A program made the translations under genes and the position numbers. 64,000 bases of DNA from an uncultured Christensenella sp. (GTDB taxonomy: Bacteria; Bacillota; Clostridia; Christensenellales; CAG-917), in contig CAJTYG010000001.1 in the NCBI GenBank assembly GCA_910584155.1, positions 20,023 to 84,022 of the forward strand, read 5' to 3'. This document shows, in pieces, positions 1 through 9,973 of the stretch. Under the pieces are notes generated by a model. The model searched no databases. It saw nothing but the letters and a program-made list of their open reading frames with translations, and had not been told where the DNA came from. Every line of letters starts with the position of its first letter. Positions within the stretch are counted from its first letter, which is position 1.

Positions 1-240
1 GGCTTTTCCTCGGGCTCTTCATCGAGCAAAGCGAGGTCCTCGTCGGTAAGTTGTACGTCGTCTAAGTTCTCTTCAACGGGCTTCTCTTTCTTGCCAAAGC
101 GCTTCTTCTTAGGCTTTTCTTCGGGCTCTTCATCAAGCAAAGCAAGGTCTTCGTCGGTAAGCTCGATATTATCTAAATCGTCCTCAACAGGCTTTTCCTT
201 TTTGCCGAAACGCTTTTTCTTGGGCTTACGTTCTTCCTCG
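1..240 (-). repeat. In-frame coding repeats for tail of first protein
   Basis: About 108-bp direct repeats encode alternating LTDEDLALLDEE and KPKKKRFGKK blocks. The copies are nearly identical at the nucleotide level, which suggests recent expansion. The array continues beyond the left edge. Confidence 0.8.
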
Positions 241-2249
241 TCCTCGGCGAGCAATGCAAGCTCTTCCTCGGTGAGCTCCATATTGTCGATATCGATATCG
301 TCGAGGTCATCGAGATCGTCGGCGTTGCGCTTCGGTTTTCTCTGCTGCGCTCTTTCGATTTCGGCTACATCATAGGCGGACAGTCCTGCCGCAAGTTCGC
401 CGTGTTCGTCAAAGGCTTCGGGCGTTTCCTCGCCGCTTGCGATACGGTCTGCAGTTTGCGCTCTGATTATTCTGTCACGTGCGACTGCCGTTCTCATTCG
501 TGTGCGCTTGCCACACTCTCTGACTATGCCTGCTGCTATTACAAGCACTACGCCTACTGCACCGAATATGCACAGCCAGTTGCGCAAGCCTATCACGTTG
601 ATAACTGCCATAAGCAGGTTGTTGGATTGTACCCAGCTTGCCTGCATATAGCCGAGCATGCCGTACTGTGCGTTCATAGGCGAAATGCTTATCGCAAGTG
701 CGCCGCTGTCGTCAATGCAAAGATTGATGTTGAGGTTGGCGCCGCCTGTTGCATACTTGATGACCTCTGCAAGATCGTCCTGAACAAGTCCGCCAATGGA
801 GTTGACTACTCCGCTTAATGATTTGAGCAGGTTTGCAAGCACGCTGCCGACCATATCCTCGGGAACCGCTCCGCCCATAATCCCGCCGAGCACTCCGCCG
901 AGAAGCGAGTTAATGTTGAGCGTAGTCAAATCCATAGGATCGCCAAGCATATCCAACACGAGCCAATTTATAGGACGTTTTACGATACCGTTTTCAAAAA
1001 TCATCCATCCGTCGCTGTTGAAGCCGTAGTTTGCCTCATACTCTACGCCGTCGCTGCCGAGCAGCTTGCCCATAAAGCTGTATTCGCCGTTTTGGGCGTC
1101 GAATTTTGCCTTTGCCTCCGGATCGTACATCTCATATAAGAAATTGCCGTCATCGCTATATTGCAGATTACCTTGCGAATCGGTGGCCCCCTGCGAATAA
1201 GACCAACCCTCATTTAGTATTAGGCGCAACACAACAGGAATAGTCATACGCCCTTCCATCTGAGCATATAACAGCATAGCGTCGTCAAATGTCTGATATC
1301 CGTCGTGATTGAAGTTGTCAAAGTTGTCGTCAAACAGTTGCTTTATCTTTTTGTTGCTGAAGCCCTGCTTGAGCAGCGACTCATAATTTGCATTTGCATA
1401 TACATAGTCCACGACCGAAAGCGCAAACGCACGGCGGTCGAGCGTATTTACAAACGCATAGTCGTAGTCGTTTAAAACATATGTTTTATATACGAATTGA
1501 TACAGTTCGTATTTTCTGGGTTGATTCTGTTGCATGCTACTTAAGACGCCATCCAGTGCTTTTATATCATTCGCATCCGAAGTCGAATATGCCATATATT
1601 TGTTATAGCCGTTTTCGATGTCGTCGTTGAGATAATGCACTTCATCGACTTTTTCCATCTTCGCCAACGTCTTATAGGAATAATCGCCCTTGCCGTCCTC
1701 CGCTTTGTGGTCGTTGAGGTTGCCGTTTAGCAGATTGTACATTATAAAATCTCTGTCAAGCTTTGCGTTTACCTCCGCCTGTGCGTCGCCGTTGTAATAC
1801 AGATCCTCGACAAACAGCGTGCTTTGCGTTGCCATAGAAATGACGTCGGGCACGATATATGTGAGCAAAAGCGCAAACACAGTCGTAAGACAGGTGAATG
1901 TGATAGCGATTTTAGTAGTTTGCATTGCAATATTGCTCTTTGACTTCTTGCGTGTGACGCACAGCGACACCACTAAGAAAATCAGTCCGAACAAGCCCAC
2001 CACTATCACGCCGACAAACGGCCAGAAGCTGTAGTATGGCACAAGATTGTAGCATTTTACCGCAAGCACGATTGACACCGCAATGATGGGCACAAATGCC
2101 AGAATATGCAGCAGCACGGCTATAAGCGTATATCCTACAGAGGTTTTGCTTTGATTGCGCCTTGTGCGATCGCTTACGGGGAATGCCGTATCGATCACGT
2201 TTCCTTGATCGTCGTAGTTGACTACGTCTAAGTTTTCATTTCTTCTCAT
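1..2249 (-). CDS. Large membrane protein with acidic/basic repeat tail, 3' end beyond window
   Basis: The frame is open from the ATG at 2249 to the left edge, about 749 codons, so the C terminus is missing. A GGAGGTG site precedes the ATG. The N terminus holds about four hydrophobic segments (roughly residues 38-60, 68-92, 105-128). An outward-facing region of about 370 residues follows, then another membrane segment ending in VVLVIAAGIV, then a charged cytoplasmic tail. The tail repeats a unit of about 36 residues built from LTDEDLALLDEE and KPKKKRFGKK, with at least three copies before the edge. It starts 2 nt after the stop of the gene before it (TGA-TT-ATG), so the two are probably translationally coupled. 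I do not recognise the family. The shared architecture with its neighbour suggests a paralogous pair in a membrane complex; function unknown. Confidence 0.8.
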   Translation of the reverse strand, partial: MRRNENLDVVNYDDQGNVIDTAFPVSDRTRRNQSKTSVGYTLIAVLLHILAFVPIIAVSIVLAVKCYNLVPYYSFWPFVGVIVVGLFGLIFLVVSLCVTRKKSKSNIAMQTTKIAITFTCLTTVFALLLTYIVPDVISMATQSTLFVEDLYYNGDAQAEVNAKLDRDFIMYNLLNGNLNDHKAEDGKGDYSYKTLAKMEKVDEVHYLNDDIENGYNKYMAYSTSDANDIKALDGVLSSMQQNQPRKYELYQFVYKTYVLNDYDYAFVNTLDRRAFALSVVDYVYANANYESLLKQGFSNKKIKQLFDDNFDNFNHDGYQTFDDAMLLYAQMEGRMTIPVVLRLILNEGWSYSQGATDSQGNLQYSDDGNFLYEMYDPEAKAKFDAQNGEYSFMGKLLGSDGVEYEANYGFNSDGWMIFENGIVKRPINWLVLDMLGDPMDLTTLNINSLLGGVLGGIMGGAVPEDMVGSVLANLLKSLSGVVNSIGGLVQDDLAEVIKYATGGANLNINLCIDDSGALAISISPMNAQYGMLGYMQASWVQSNNLLMAVINVIGLRNWLCIFGAVGVVLVIAAGIVRECGKRTRMRTAVARDRIIRAQTADRIASGEETPEAFDEHGELAAGLSAYDVAEIERAQQRKPKRNADDLDDLDDIDIDNMELTEEELALLAEDEEERKPKKKRFGKKEKPVEDDLDNIELTDEDLALLDEEPEEKPKKKRFGKKEKPVEENLDDVQLTDEDLALLDEEPEEK

Positions 2250-2251
2250 AA

Positions 2252-5200
2252 TCACAGCACCTCCCCGTCAGAATTTTCATCAACAGGCAAGTCGGGATTC
2301 TCCCCGCCTTTATTCTTTTTCTTTCCGAAAAGACCTTTCTTTTTTGGAGCTTCGCTCTCTTCAAAATCGATGTCGTCAAAACCGGCAAGCTCTGCGTCGT
2401 CGATTTCTTCTTCAGCGGGCTTTTCCTTTTTGCCGAAACGCTTTTTCTTGGGCTTTTCTTCAGGCTCGTCATCGAACGAGGCAAAATCTTCGTCGGAAAG
2501 TCCTGCACCGTCCGAAGTCTCTTCGACAGGTTTATTTTTCTTGCCAAAAAGCTTTTTCTTGGGTTTTTCTTCCTCGACGGTATCGTCTGCGGCAAGCAAA
2601 TCGTCGTCGGCAAACGACAGCTCGTCATCCTCGACGGGTTTATTCTTCTTGCCGAAGCGTTTTTTCGGTTTTTCTTCCGCAGGCAAAGCTTCGTCGGTCC
2701 CGTCGAGCGGCATAGTTGCGTCGTCAAGACTGTCATCGGAAATATCCGCATCGTCCTCGGTCGCATTGTCGACGTCAAGTGCGTCAAACTCCGCTATGAC
2801 CTCCGCCTCGTGCTTCTTTTCTTTCTTTTTAGAGCTGACCGTCAGCTTGCCGGAAGCATAATCTTCCTCTCTCTGCGCCGCTACAAAGCTGATAAAGTAG
2901 AACAGTATGACCAAACCTGCGAAGACAGCAAGCATATCTCTTAAGGCAAACAGCGGGAAGAATTCCGTCTGATAGGACAGATCCGTCTTGAGCTGCTGTA
3001 CGCTCGCAAGGTCTGCAAGCCCCAATGAGGACGGATATGCGCCTGTACCGAGATTGTCGCCAATCAAGAGCGAGCCGATCATCTTGCCGTGTACCGTTGC
3101 GGTGTAAAGCGCACGCTCGTATTTTGCATAGTTGCGCTGGGCGATGACCGCAGGATCGTTTCCATAGCCGTTGTTGACATATTCGGGATCCTCATAAAAT
3201 TCCCAAACGGGTTTTATGACTGAAGATTGATATGAATAAAGCGTGCTCACTACGTTTGTGAGTATTCCGACGATATCGATGTCGACAACCTTTGTCGTAG
3301 TCTCATCGTCATTGGCAATGACCTTAATAATGGGGATCTGAATTCCGCTGATTTCAAGCCCGATATAGTTATCGCCGTTGAAGGTCATAGATTTTAAAAG
3401 ATTCAATTTGCTTACAAGGTCGACTATAGTACCGACAATGCCGTTGTCAAGACCGCCGACATATTTTTCTATAGCATTGTTGAGAGCGGTGTTGAGGAAT
3501 GCGCTGAGAGTATCGAAGTCAAACGCATACTTATAGGTCGTCTGACCCGTCGCAGGATCGACGATTTCTTCCTCGCCGATTATTCTGTCGTCAAAGTCGA
3601 TGTCAAGCAGGATATCCTTTTGGAGATCCGTGCCTGCAGCAACGACCTTTTTGACCTCTTTGCCGTCCTTATCGACGGTCGTGTTGCCGTTTGCCGTAGT
3701 TGTAAATTCCGTACCGTCCGAATAGTACCACTTTCCGTCAGCCTTTCTTGTGACGGGCACCGCCGTGCCGTCCGCATACTGCCAAGAGGCAACGCCTCTG
3801 ACAAGAGCAAGATAGAGATTGTCGTGCTTGACATCAAAGCAGTCAGTCTGTCCTATATACGAAAGCACGATGTAAATATCATCAATAAAATATGTTGCGT
3901 CCTTGTCCTTTCCTACGAGCAGCTTCAAAACGTCGCCGATTGTACTGATCAAGCCCGTGTCCGCCTTAAACGCCTCGAGCAGCGTGGTTAAGGACATTCC
4001 TTTGCTGAGCTTGTCGAATAAGCCTTTGAGCGAGCCGCCAATGAGGCTGGGAATAAAGCCGTTGACAATGCCGTCCAAATCTCCGAGCAGCTCGTCCGCA
4101 TCGGGATTTAAAATATAGTTGAACAGCGAGTTTCTGCCGAGCAGTGCGCCCACCTTTGCAAGCAGCTCGTCAAGCTCGCCTCTCGTAAGCGAAAATCTTC
4201 CGATCATAATGTCGGCTTCCTGCTGGAAGAGTGCCATAGTCCAAGGATCGCACATCTTGCCATTGATATCGGGCTCCAAGCCCATATAGTAGTTGTAACG
4301 TCTTTGGACTGCGTCGGCATACATCTCGGAATAAGCGTTTGCATAGAATTGCTCGTCGCCGTTTTCGATAGCTTCCTTTGCCTCGTAGTAGTCTTCGAGA
4401 ATTTCAAGGACGTTATCCAAGCTGAATATCCAGCCGTCGGACAGCAAGCCGTTCTGGCTGTAGAGTGCTTTGCCGTAATGTCCGCCGCCCAAATTTTTGA
4501 TTTGAGAATTTTTGTCGCCCTCAACCCACGCAGTGGACATCATATCCTTTGTGTACCAAGTATAAAGCTTCTGTCCGCCTACGCTGACACGCTCCTGCGC
4601 AAAGTAATGGCTGTACACCTTTCCGTTGATGACGAGCGCACCGTTTGAATTAGGCGCAAGCCTTATCAACTGCTTGCCCTCGACGTCCTTTGTAATATTG
4701 CCGTCTCCGCCGGAAATATTGTTGTCTGCGCCGCTGACGTCAAGCTTCGCTATGCCGTTTTCACCCGTAGTGAAGCCGATATCCACGCCCGACACACCGT
4801 CGTCGGATATGACGTTGTAATAGGTTACGGGCTTGTTGCCTATCGAGCCGGACACGCCCGTTTTGTCAACGCCTTCCATTTCGACATGATAAACATTTTT
4901 GAGCAGATCGACTTGCTTGATAAGATTTTCCGTCATATTCTTAGCATGCCTGTTTGAGGACACGGTGCGATAATATGACAGCTGCGTTTTGTAATCGGCA
5001 ACGGTAACGGTCGAGGGAGAAGCCTTTGAAATATCGTCTATTTTTGCGCTTAAGACCGCATCCATAACAAACATTCCGCCCATCATTATTACAAGGGTAA
5101 AGGCGGTCACCGCCAATGTCCTCACCTTGCGGCTCTTGACGGTTTTTGCCAGAATGATATGCACTATGGCAATGATCGCCCAAATGCCGAAAGCAATCCA

Positions 5201-5422
5201 TATGCCGTAGAGCGCAGGCGACGTAAACAGAATGTTGATATCCTTGAAAAAGCCTAACTGCTGCGCAAACTGCGTGTTGCCCGTAAACGGATCGTGTCCG
5301 ATAAATCTGACGGACGACATGAACACAGCCAGCACAAACAAGGGCAATCCCAAACAATAGAAAACAACTTTCAATGTTCTGAAAAGCTTGACCTTTTTGA
5401 TTTGTCGGTCTTGTTGAGTCAT
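2252..5422 (-). CDS. Large membrane protein with KKKRFGKK repeat tail
   Basis: The ATG at 5422 (MTQQDRQIKK) is chosen because AAGGAG lies 8 nt before it; the longer frame to 5464 has no such site. The product is about 1056 residues. Three membrane segments lie within about the first 125 residues. A very large extracytoplasmic region follows, then a membrane segment near residue 850 (LAVFAGLVILFYFISF), then a tail of about 190 residues. The tail contains four variants of KPKKKRFGKK alternating with Asp/Glu/Ser-rich stretches. No catalytic motif or known domain was recognised. It is the first gene of a two-gene unit with the truncated gene downstream, which has the same topology and tail. Function unknown; a cell-envelope role is an inference from topology only. 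Confidence 0.85.
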   Translation of the reverse strand: MTQQDRQIKKVKLFRTLKVVFYCLGLPLFVLAVFMSSVRFIGHDPFTGNTQFAQQLGFFKDINILFTSPALYGIWIAFGIWAIIAIVHIILAKTVKSRKVRTLAVTAFTLVIMMGGMFVMDAVLSAKIDDISKASPSTVTVADYKTQLSYYRTVSSNRHAKNMTENLIKQVDLLKNVYHVEMEGVDKTGVSGSIGNKPVTYYNVISDDGVSGVDIGFTTGENGIAKLDVSGADNNISGGDGNITKDVEGKQLIRLAPNSNGALVINGKVYSHYFAQERVSVGGQKLYTWYTKDMMSTAWVEGDKNSQIKNLGGGHYGKALYSQNGLLSDGWIFSLDNVLEILEDYYEAKEAIENGDEQFYANAYSEMYADAVQRRYNYYMGLEPDINGKMCDPWTMALFQQEADIMIGRFSLTRGELDELLAKVGALLGRNSLFNYILNPDADELLGDLDGIVNGFIPSLIGGSLKGLFDKLSKGMSLTTLLEAFKADTGLISTIGDVLKLLVGKDKDATYFIDDIYIVLSYIGQTDCFDVKHDNLYLALVRGVASWQYADGTAVPVTRKADGKWYYSDGTEFTTTANGNTTVDKDGKEVKKVVAAGTDLQKDILLDIDFDDRIIGEEEIVDPATGQTTYKYAFDFDTLSAFLNTALNNAIEKYVGGLDNGIVGTIVDLVSKLNLLKSMTFNGDNYIGLEISGIQIPIIKVIANDDETTTKVVDIDIVGILTNVVSTLYSYQSSVIKPVWEFYEDPEYVNNGYGNDPAVIAQRNYAKYERALYTATVHGKMIGSLLIGDNLGTGAYPSSLGLADLASVQQLKTDLSYQTEFFPLFALRDMLAVFAGLVILFYFISFVAAQREEDYASGKLTVSSKKKEKKHEAEVIAEFDALDVDNATEDDADISDDSLDDATMPLDGTDEALPAEEKPKKRFGKKNKPVEDDELSFADDDLLAADDTVEEEKPKKKLFGKKNKPVEETSDGAGLSDEDFASFDDEPEEKPKKKRFGKKEKPAEEEIDDAELAGFDDIDFEESEAPKKKGLFGKKKNKGGENPDLPVDENSDGEVL
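2300..2680 (-). repeat. In-frame coding repeats for tail of second protein
   Basis: Four imperfect copies of a module encode EEKPKK(K)RFGKK(N/E)KP(V/A)E followed by an acidic spacer. They are homologous in sequence to the repeats at the left edge of the window. This indicates duplication or exchange between the two adjacent genes. Confidence 0.75.
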
Positions 5423-5687
5423 AATTTTCTCCTTATGAGCCTTGCGCAGGGCGCAAAAGCCCATTCCCTATAAGTAGTATTAGTATATCATATATCTATT
5501 TGTATTTCAATATGATATTTATATTTTTTTTCATTGCTCACAGTTTATGCAAAATTGCCGTAAAATACTGTATGAAGCGCCCGAAAAATAAATTTTATCT
5601 GCGACAAAAAAATAATTGCCTGTTTGGGCGGTCGGGTGTATAGTTTTACTATAATTAAGAGGGAGAAAAAAATTTTAGGAGGCTGCT

Positions 5688-7043
5688 ATGTCATACATCA
5701 GCGAAGTCATTGAGCAAACCGAACAAAAAAATCCGGACCAAAAAGAATTTTTGCAGACGGTAAAGGAAGTACTCGGCTCCCTCGCACCAGCTATCGAGGA
5801 AAACGAAGCGTTTTATCGCAAATATTGCATTTTGGAAAGAATGGTGGAGCCCGACAGGCAGATCATCTTCCGTGTGCCGTGGATGGATGACAAGGGCGTT
5901 TATCACGTAAACAGAGGCTACCGTATACAGTTTAACGGCGCAATAGGTCCCTACAAGGGCGGGCTGCGCTTTCAGCCCAACGTAAACCTTTCCATAATGA
6001 AGTTCCTCGCCTTCGAGCAGACCTTCAAAAACTCGCTCACCACGCTTCCTATGGGCGGCGGCAAGGGCGGCAGCGACTTTGACCCGAGAGGCAAGAGCGA
6101 CGACGAAATTATGCGCTTCTGCCAATCATTTATGAACGAGCTTTATCGCCATATAGGTTCAAGCCTCGACGTGCCCGCAGGCGATATGGGCGTAGGCGGC
6201 AGAGAGATAGGCTATCTTTTCGGACAGTATAAAAAGATCCGCAACGGCTTTGAAAACGGCGTGCTGACAGGCAAAGGATTGTCCTATGGCGGCAGCAAGA
6301 TCCGTCCCGAAGCGACGGGCTACGGCGCAGTGTATTTCTTAAACGAGATATTAAAGCACCAAAAGGATACGATAAAGGGCAAAACATTCTGCCTTTCGGG
6401 CTATGGCAACGTGGCGTGGGGCGCAGCCAAAAAGCTGAACGAGCTCGGCGGCAAGGTCATAACCATATCCAGCAGCGAGGGATATATCTACGATAAGGAC
6501 GGTATAAGCGGCGAAAAGGTGGACTTTATGGAATATATGCTCACGCTCCGTGCACAGGGCAAGAGCGCCCTCAAGGCATATGTCGATAAATTCGGCGGCG
6601 AATTCCACAAGGGCGAAAAGCCGTGGGGCAAGGTCAAAGCGGACGTCTATATGCCCTGCGCCACTCAAAACGAAATAGACCTCGACGACGCAAAAAAATC
6701 GGTGGAAATAGGCGTAAAATATCTTTGCGAGGTTTCAAATATGCCAACCTCAAACGAAGCGCTTGACTTCTTCACGCAACACGGAGTTGTCGTCGCCCCG
6801 TCAAAGGCGGCAAACGCAGGCGGCGTTGCGGTGAGCGGTCTTGAAATGTCGCAGAACAGCGAACGCCTCAGTTGGTCCGCACAGCAGGTGGACGATATGC
6901 TCAAAAACATAATGACAAGCATACACGAAAACATCGTGCATACGCTCGACACGTATCACCTGCCCTACAACCTCATTCAGGGCGCAAACCTTGCAGGCTT
7001 CAAAAAGGTTGCGGACGCAATGATAGCTCAAGGCATTTATTGA
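5688..7043 (+). CDS. gdhA: NADP-type glutamate dehydrogenase
   Basis: Makes glutamate from 2-oxoglutarate and ammonium (reversible), in the cytoplasm. The 451 residues match the usual length of the hexameric bacterial enzyme. Family motifs are plain: GPYKGGLRF in the substrate domain, PMGGGKGGSDF around the catalytic lysine, and the dinucleotide-binding stretch SGYGNVAWGAA. Start chosen at ATG 5688, with TAGGAGG about 7 nt upstream. A TATAAT at 5650-5655 lies at promoter distance, but no convincing -35 was seen. The gene is monocistronic: a large membrane gene diverges on the left and a terminator follows. NADP preference is inferred from overall resemblance, not from a diagnostic residue. 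Confidence 0.96.
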   Translation: MSYISEVIEQTEQKNPDQKEFLQTVKEVLGSLAPAIEENEAFYRKYCILERMVEPDRQIIFRVPWMDDKGVYHVNRGYRIQFNGAIGPYKGGLRFQPNVNLSIMKFLAFEQTFKNSLTTLPMGGGKGGSDFDPRGKSDDEIMRFCQSFMNELYRHIGSSLDVPAGDMGVGGREIGYLFGQYKKIRNGFENGVLTGKGLSYGGSKIRPEATGYGAVYFLNEILKHQKDTIKGKTFCLSGYGNVAWGAAKKLNELGGKVITISSSEGYIYDKDGISGEKVDFMEYMLTLRAQGKSALKAYVDKFGGEFHKGEKPWGKVKADVYMPCATQNEIDLDDAKKSVEIGVKYLCEVSNMPTSNEALDFFTQHGVVVAPSKAANAGGVAVSGLEMSQNSERLSWSAQQVDDMLKNIMTSIHENIVHTLDTYHLPYNLIQGANLAGFKKVADAMIAQGIY

Positions 7044-7061
7044 TAGCTGATAAGGATAAAC

Positions 7062-7095
7062 AAAAAACGCACTGTCTCGAGACGGTGCGTTTTTT
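7062..7095 (+). terminator. Intrinsic terminator after gdhA
   Basis: A 12-bp stem (ACGCACTGTCTC with GAGACGGTGCGT, one G-T pair) is flanked by A and T runs, so it could work on both strands. Confidence 0.9.
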
Positions 7096-7141
7096 ATGCT
7101 CTTATTTACTCAATAGCAAAAAAAATGAAATTTATAAAACT

Positions 7142-7175
7142 GCAATAATTGACGTGATACTGTGTCAATTATTGC
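7142..7175 (-). terminator. Hairpin at 3' end of argS
   Basis: A perfect 12-bp inverted repeat (GCAATAATTGAC / GTCAATTATTGC) has a 10-nt loop. On the minus strand a T-rich stretch follows. It lies just past the argS stop. Confidence 0.7.
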
Positions 7176-7184
7176 GCTTTTATA

Positions 7185-8870
7185 TTACATTTCTTCAGGG
7201 GCAGAAATACCCAATAAACTTAACCCCGTTTTTATGACGTTTGCCACGCTCTTTGTCAAAAGTAGCCTTGCATTGCGCACGGCGGCGTCCTCTACGACAA
7301 TGCGGTGTCCGATATAAAATCGGTTGAATTTTTCGGCGAGATCCACCACATGACGGGTGACGTAGCAGGGCTCTCTGAGCTTGCCCGCCTGCCGCACGCT
7401 GTCGCAAAACGAAAGCACACTTTTGATGACCTCATAACCCTCGTCGTCGGTGATAGCGGCAAGATCCATATTGCAAAGGTCGGGCTCGCCGCCCTTGCGT
7501 AACGCACTTGCGCACCTTGCATAGGTATACTGCACGTAGGGTGCGGTTTCGCCGTCAAAATTGAGCACCTTGTCAAAGGAAAAAACTATATCCTTTATGC
7601 GGTTGTTCCAAAGCGCCGAAAACACCACTGCGCCCACGCCCACGCTCTCCGCTATGGCAAGCTTATCCTTGCTGTCGGGGTTCTTTTCCTCAATTATCTT
7701 AAGCGCCTTTTCCACCGCCTTATCCAACACGTCCTGCAGCCAAATTACACGTCCGCTGCGGGTGGACATTGCGCCGTCTTCCATAGAAACCATGCCGAAA
7801 GCGATATGCTCCATATCGTCCGCACCCGCAAAATCCATAAGTTTAAGCACCTGAAATAGCTGTTTAAAGTGCAGATTCTGCTGATAAGCCACCACATAGA
7901 GGCATTTGTCAAAGTCATATGTCTGCTTACGATAGTACACTGCGGCGATATCTCTTGTCGCATAAAGCGTTGCGCCGTCCGCCTTCACCAAAAGACAGGG
8001 CGGCATATTGTAATCGTCAAGCTTGACGACCTGTGCGCCCTCACTTTCGACAAGCAGATTTTTAGCTTTTAAAATGTCAAGGCAGGCGTCCATTTTGTCA
8101 TTGTAAAAGCTCTCGCCCGCATAGCTGTCAAACTTTATCCTGAGCCTGTCATAAACCTTGCCGACCGCCCTCATCGTTACGTCCTTAAACACATTGAAAT
8201 ATGCGGTAGCCTCGCTGTCGCCGTCCTCTATGCGCTTAAACCACGCCCTCGCCTCGTCGTCCATCTCGGGATGCTCCTCAACTTCCCTGTGATAGCGCAC
8301 GTAAAGCGAATTCAAAAAATATTCGTCCTTGCTTGCCACTTCCTCAAGCGACGACCACTTGCAGGTGGCAACGATGAGCTTGCCAAACTGCGTTCCCCAA
8401 TCGCCGAGATGATTTATGCCCACAACTCTGTAGCCGAGATGCTCGAATATCCTATAAAGGGCGCCGCCTATGACTGTCGTGCTGAGATGACCGATATGAA
8501 AGGGCTTTGCGATGTTTACGGATGAATAGTCAATACATATCGTCTTACCTGCACCCTCGTCGCTTTTGCCTACGTTTTCGCCGAGCGCAAGCGAAGCTTC
8601 AAGGTTTTTCGCCATAAAATTGCGGTCGAAAAATATGTTTAAATATCCGCCTGCGACCTCTGCCCTTTCCACAAAATCAAGCCCCGCAACGTATGGCTGC
8701 AGCTTGTTTGCGATCATAGGCGGAGCTATCCTCATCGTGCGTGCAAATTTAAAGCACGGCAAACAGATATCGCCCATTTTGGATTCTTTCGGCTTTTCGA
8801 GGGCATCAAATATATCGTTTTCGCTCAAGCCCTCAACCGCAAGCGCTTTTGATAATTGAAGTTCGTACAT
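7185..8870 (-). CDS. argS: Arginyl-tRNA synthetase
   Basis: Class I aminoacyl-tRNA synthetase that charges tRNA-Arg using ATP. The 561 residues fit the family. The N-terminal Add-1-type region is followed by the HIGH signature (FHIGHLSTT, about residues 121-129) and the degenerate KMSKS equivalent MSTRSG. The C-terminal anticodon-binding helical domain ends in SLLGISAPEEM. AAAGGAAAAGG precedes the ATG. ychF lies upstream on the same strand with a short gap, so the two may be co-transcribed. The terminator-like hairpin at 7142-7175 closes the unit. Confidence 0.96.
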   Translation of the reverse strand: MYELQLSKALAVEGLSENDIFDALEKPKESKMGDICLPCFKFARTMRIAPPMIANKLQPYVAGLDFVERAEVAGGYLNIFFDRNFMAKNLEASLALGENVGKSDEGAGKTICIDYSSVNIAKPFHIGHLSTTVIGGALYRIFEHLGYRVVGINHLGDWGTQFGKLIVATCKWSSLEEVASKDEYFLNSLYVRYHREVEEHPEMDDEARAWFKRIEDGDSEATAYFNVFKDVTMRAVGKVYDRLRIKFDSYAGESFYNDKMDACLDILKAKNLLVESEGAQVVKLDDYNMPPCLLVKADGATLYATRDIAAVYYRKQTYDFDKCLYVVAYQQNLHFKQLFQVLKLMDFAGADDMEHIAFGMVSMEDGAMSTRSGRVIWLQDVLDKAVEKALKIIEEKNPDSKDKLAIAESVGVGAVVFSALWNNRIKDIVFSFDKVLNFDGETAPYVQYTYARCASALRKGGEPDLCNMDLAAITDDEGYEVIKSVLSFCDSVRQAGKLREPCYVTRHVVDLAEKFNRFYIGHRIVVEDAAVRNARLLLTKSVANVIKTGLSLLGISAPEEM

Positions 8871-8890
8871 ACCTTTTCCTTTATTTTTTA

Positions 8891-9973
8891 TTAGACGTTT
8901 ATTCTAAATAAAACGACGTCGTTATCCTGCATTACGTAGTCCTTGCCCTCGCTGCGGACCTTGCCACGTTCCTTTGCGACGTTAAACGAGCCGCACTCGA
9001 GCAGCGTAGCATAGTCCACCACCTCTGCACGGATAAAGCCTCTTTCAAAATCGCTGTGTATCTTTCCCGCCGCCTGCGGAGCCTTTGTGCCTTTGACGAT
9101 AGTCCAAGCACGGGTTTCCTTTTCGCCTGCCGTGAGGTAGCTTATCAGACCAAGTAGCTTATACGACGCCTTGACAAGTCTATCAAGTCCGCTTTCCGTC
9201 AAGCCGTATTCCGCCATAAACATCTCTCTGTCATCGTCGCTCAGCTCCGAAAAATCTTCTTCGAGCTTTGCGCAAAGCACTATAGCCTCGCTGCCCTCTT
9301 GCTTTGCGATACGTTCCACTTCGGCGGAATATGCATTGCCGCCTATATTGCTCTCGTCGGTGTTGGCAACGTATATCACGGGCTTTGAAGTCAGCAAAAA
9401 TTGCTCCGCTATAAACTGCTTGAATTCCTCGTCAACGTCGAGGTTTCGCAGCGGCTTGCCGTCGGTCAGCCACTTTTGCATAACAGTGATTCTGTCAACG
9501 TCTTCCTGATATTTTTTATCCGCCTTGACCATTGACAATGCCTTTGTCATACGGCGCTCGAGAGTCTCGAGGTCGGCAAAAATAAGCTCGAAATTGATTG
9601 TTTCTATATCTCGCAGCGGATTTACGCTACCGTCCACGTGCGTGATGTTTGCGTCGTCGAAGCAGCGCACGACGTGCACAATCGCATCCACCTCTCTGAT
9701 ATGCGACAAAAACTTGTTGCCCAAGCCCTCGCCCTTGCTTGCACCCTTGACAAGCCCTGCGATATCCACAAATTCAAGCGAGGTCGGGGTGATCTTTTTG
9801 CTGTTGTAAAGTGCGGCGAGCTTCTCAAGCCTCTCGTCAGGCACAGCCACTACGCCTACGTTTGGCTCTATGGTGCAAAACGGATAATTTGCCGCCTGCG
9901 CCCCCGCCTTTGTTATCGCATTAAACAACGTACTTTTGCCGACGTTTGGCAAACCTACTACGCCTAATTTCAT
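8891..9973 (-). CDS. ychF: YchF/Ola1-family ATPase
   Basis: Obg-related P-loop protein that binds ribosomes and prefers ATP. The ATG at 9973 (MKLGVVGLPNVGKST) is chosen over the 9994 frame because GGCGGAGG precedes it and the family starts this way. The 360 residues show the G1 loop GLPNVGKST and G3 VDIAGL. In place of the GTP-type G4 there is VANTDESN, consistent with ATP use. A C-terminal TGS domain ends in VVLFRINV. argS lies 20 nt downstream on the same strand. Confidence 0.95.
   Translation of the reverse strand: MKLGVVGLPNVGKSTLFNAITKAGAQAANYPFCTIEPNVGVVAVPDERLEKLAALYNSKKITPTSLEFVDIAGLVKGASKGEGLGNKFLSHIREVDAIVHVVRCFDDANITHVDGSVNPLRDIETINFELIFADLETLERRMTKALSMVKADKKYQEDVDRITVMQKWLTDGKPLRNLDVDEEFKQFIAEQFLLTSKPVIYVANTDESNIGGNAYSAEVERIAKQEGSEAIVLCAKLEEDFSELSDDDREMFMAEYGLTESGLDRLVKASYKLLGLISYLTAGEKETRAWTIVKGTKAPQAAGKIHSDFERGFIRAEVVDYATLLECGSFNVAKERGKVRSEGKDYVMQDNDVVLFRINV

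Noticed and set aside
1..300. CRISPR array suggested by regular repeats at the left edge
   Set aside because: The repeats stay in frame and encode a periodic protein tail; there are no variable spacers and no cas genes.
402..818. 138-aa plus-strand frame with many Cys and His
   Set aside because: It lies opposite the large membrane gene; the composition is that of an antisense frame.
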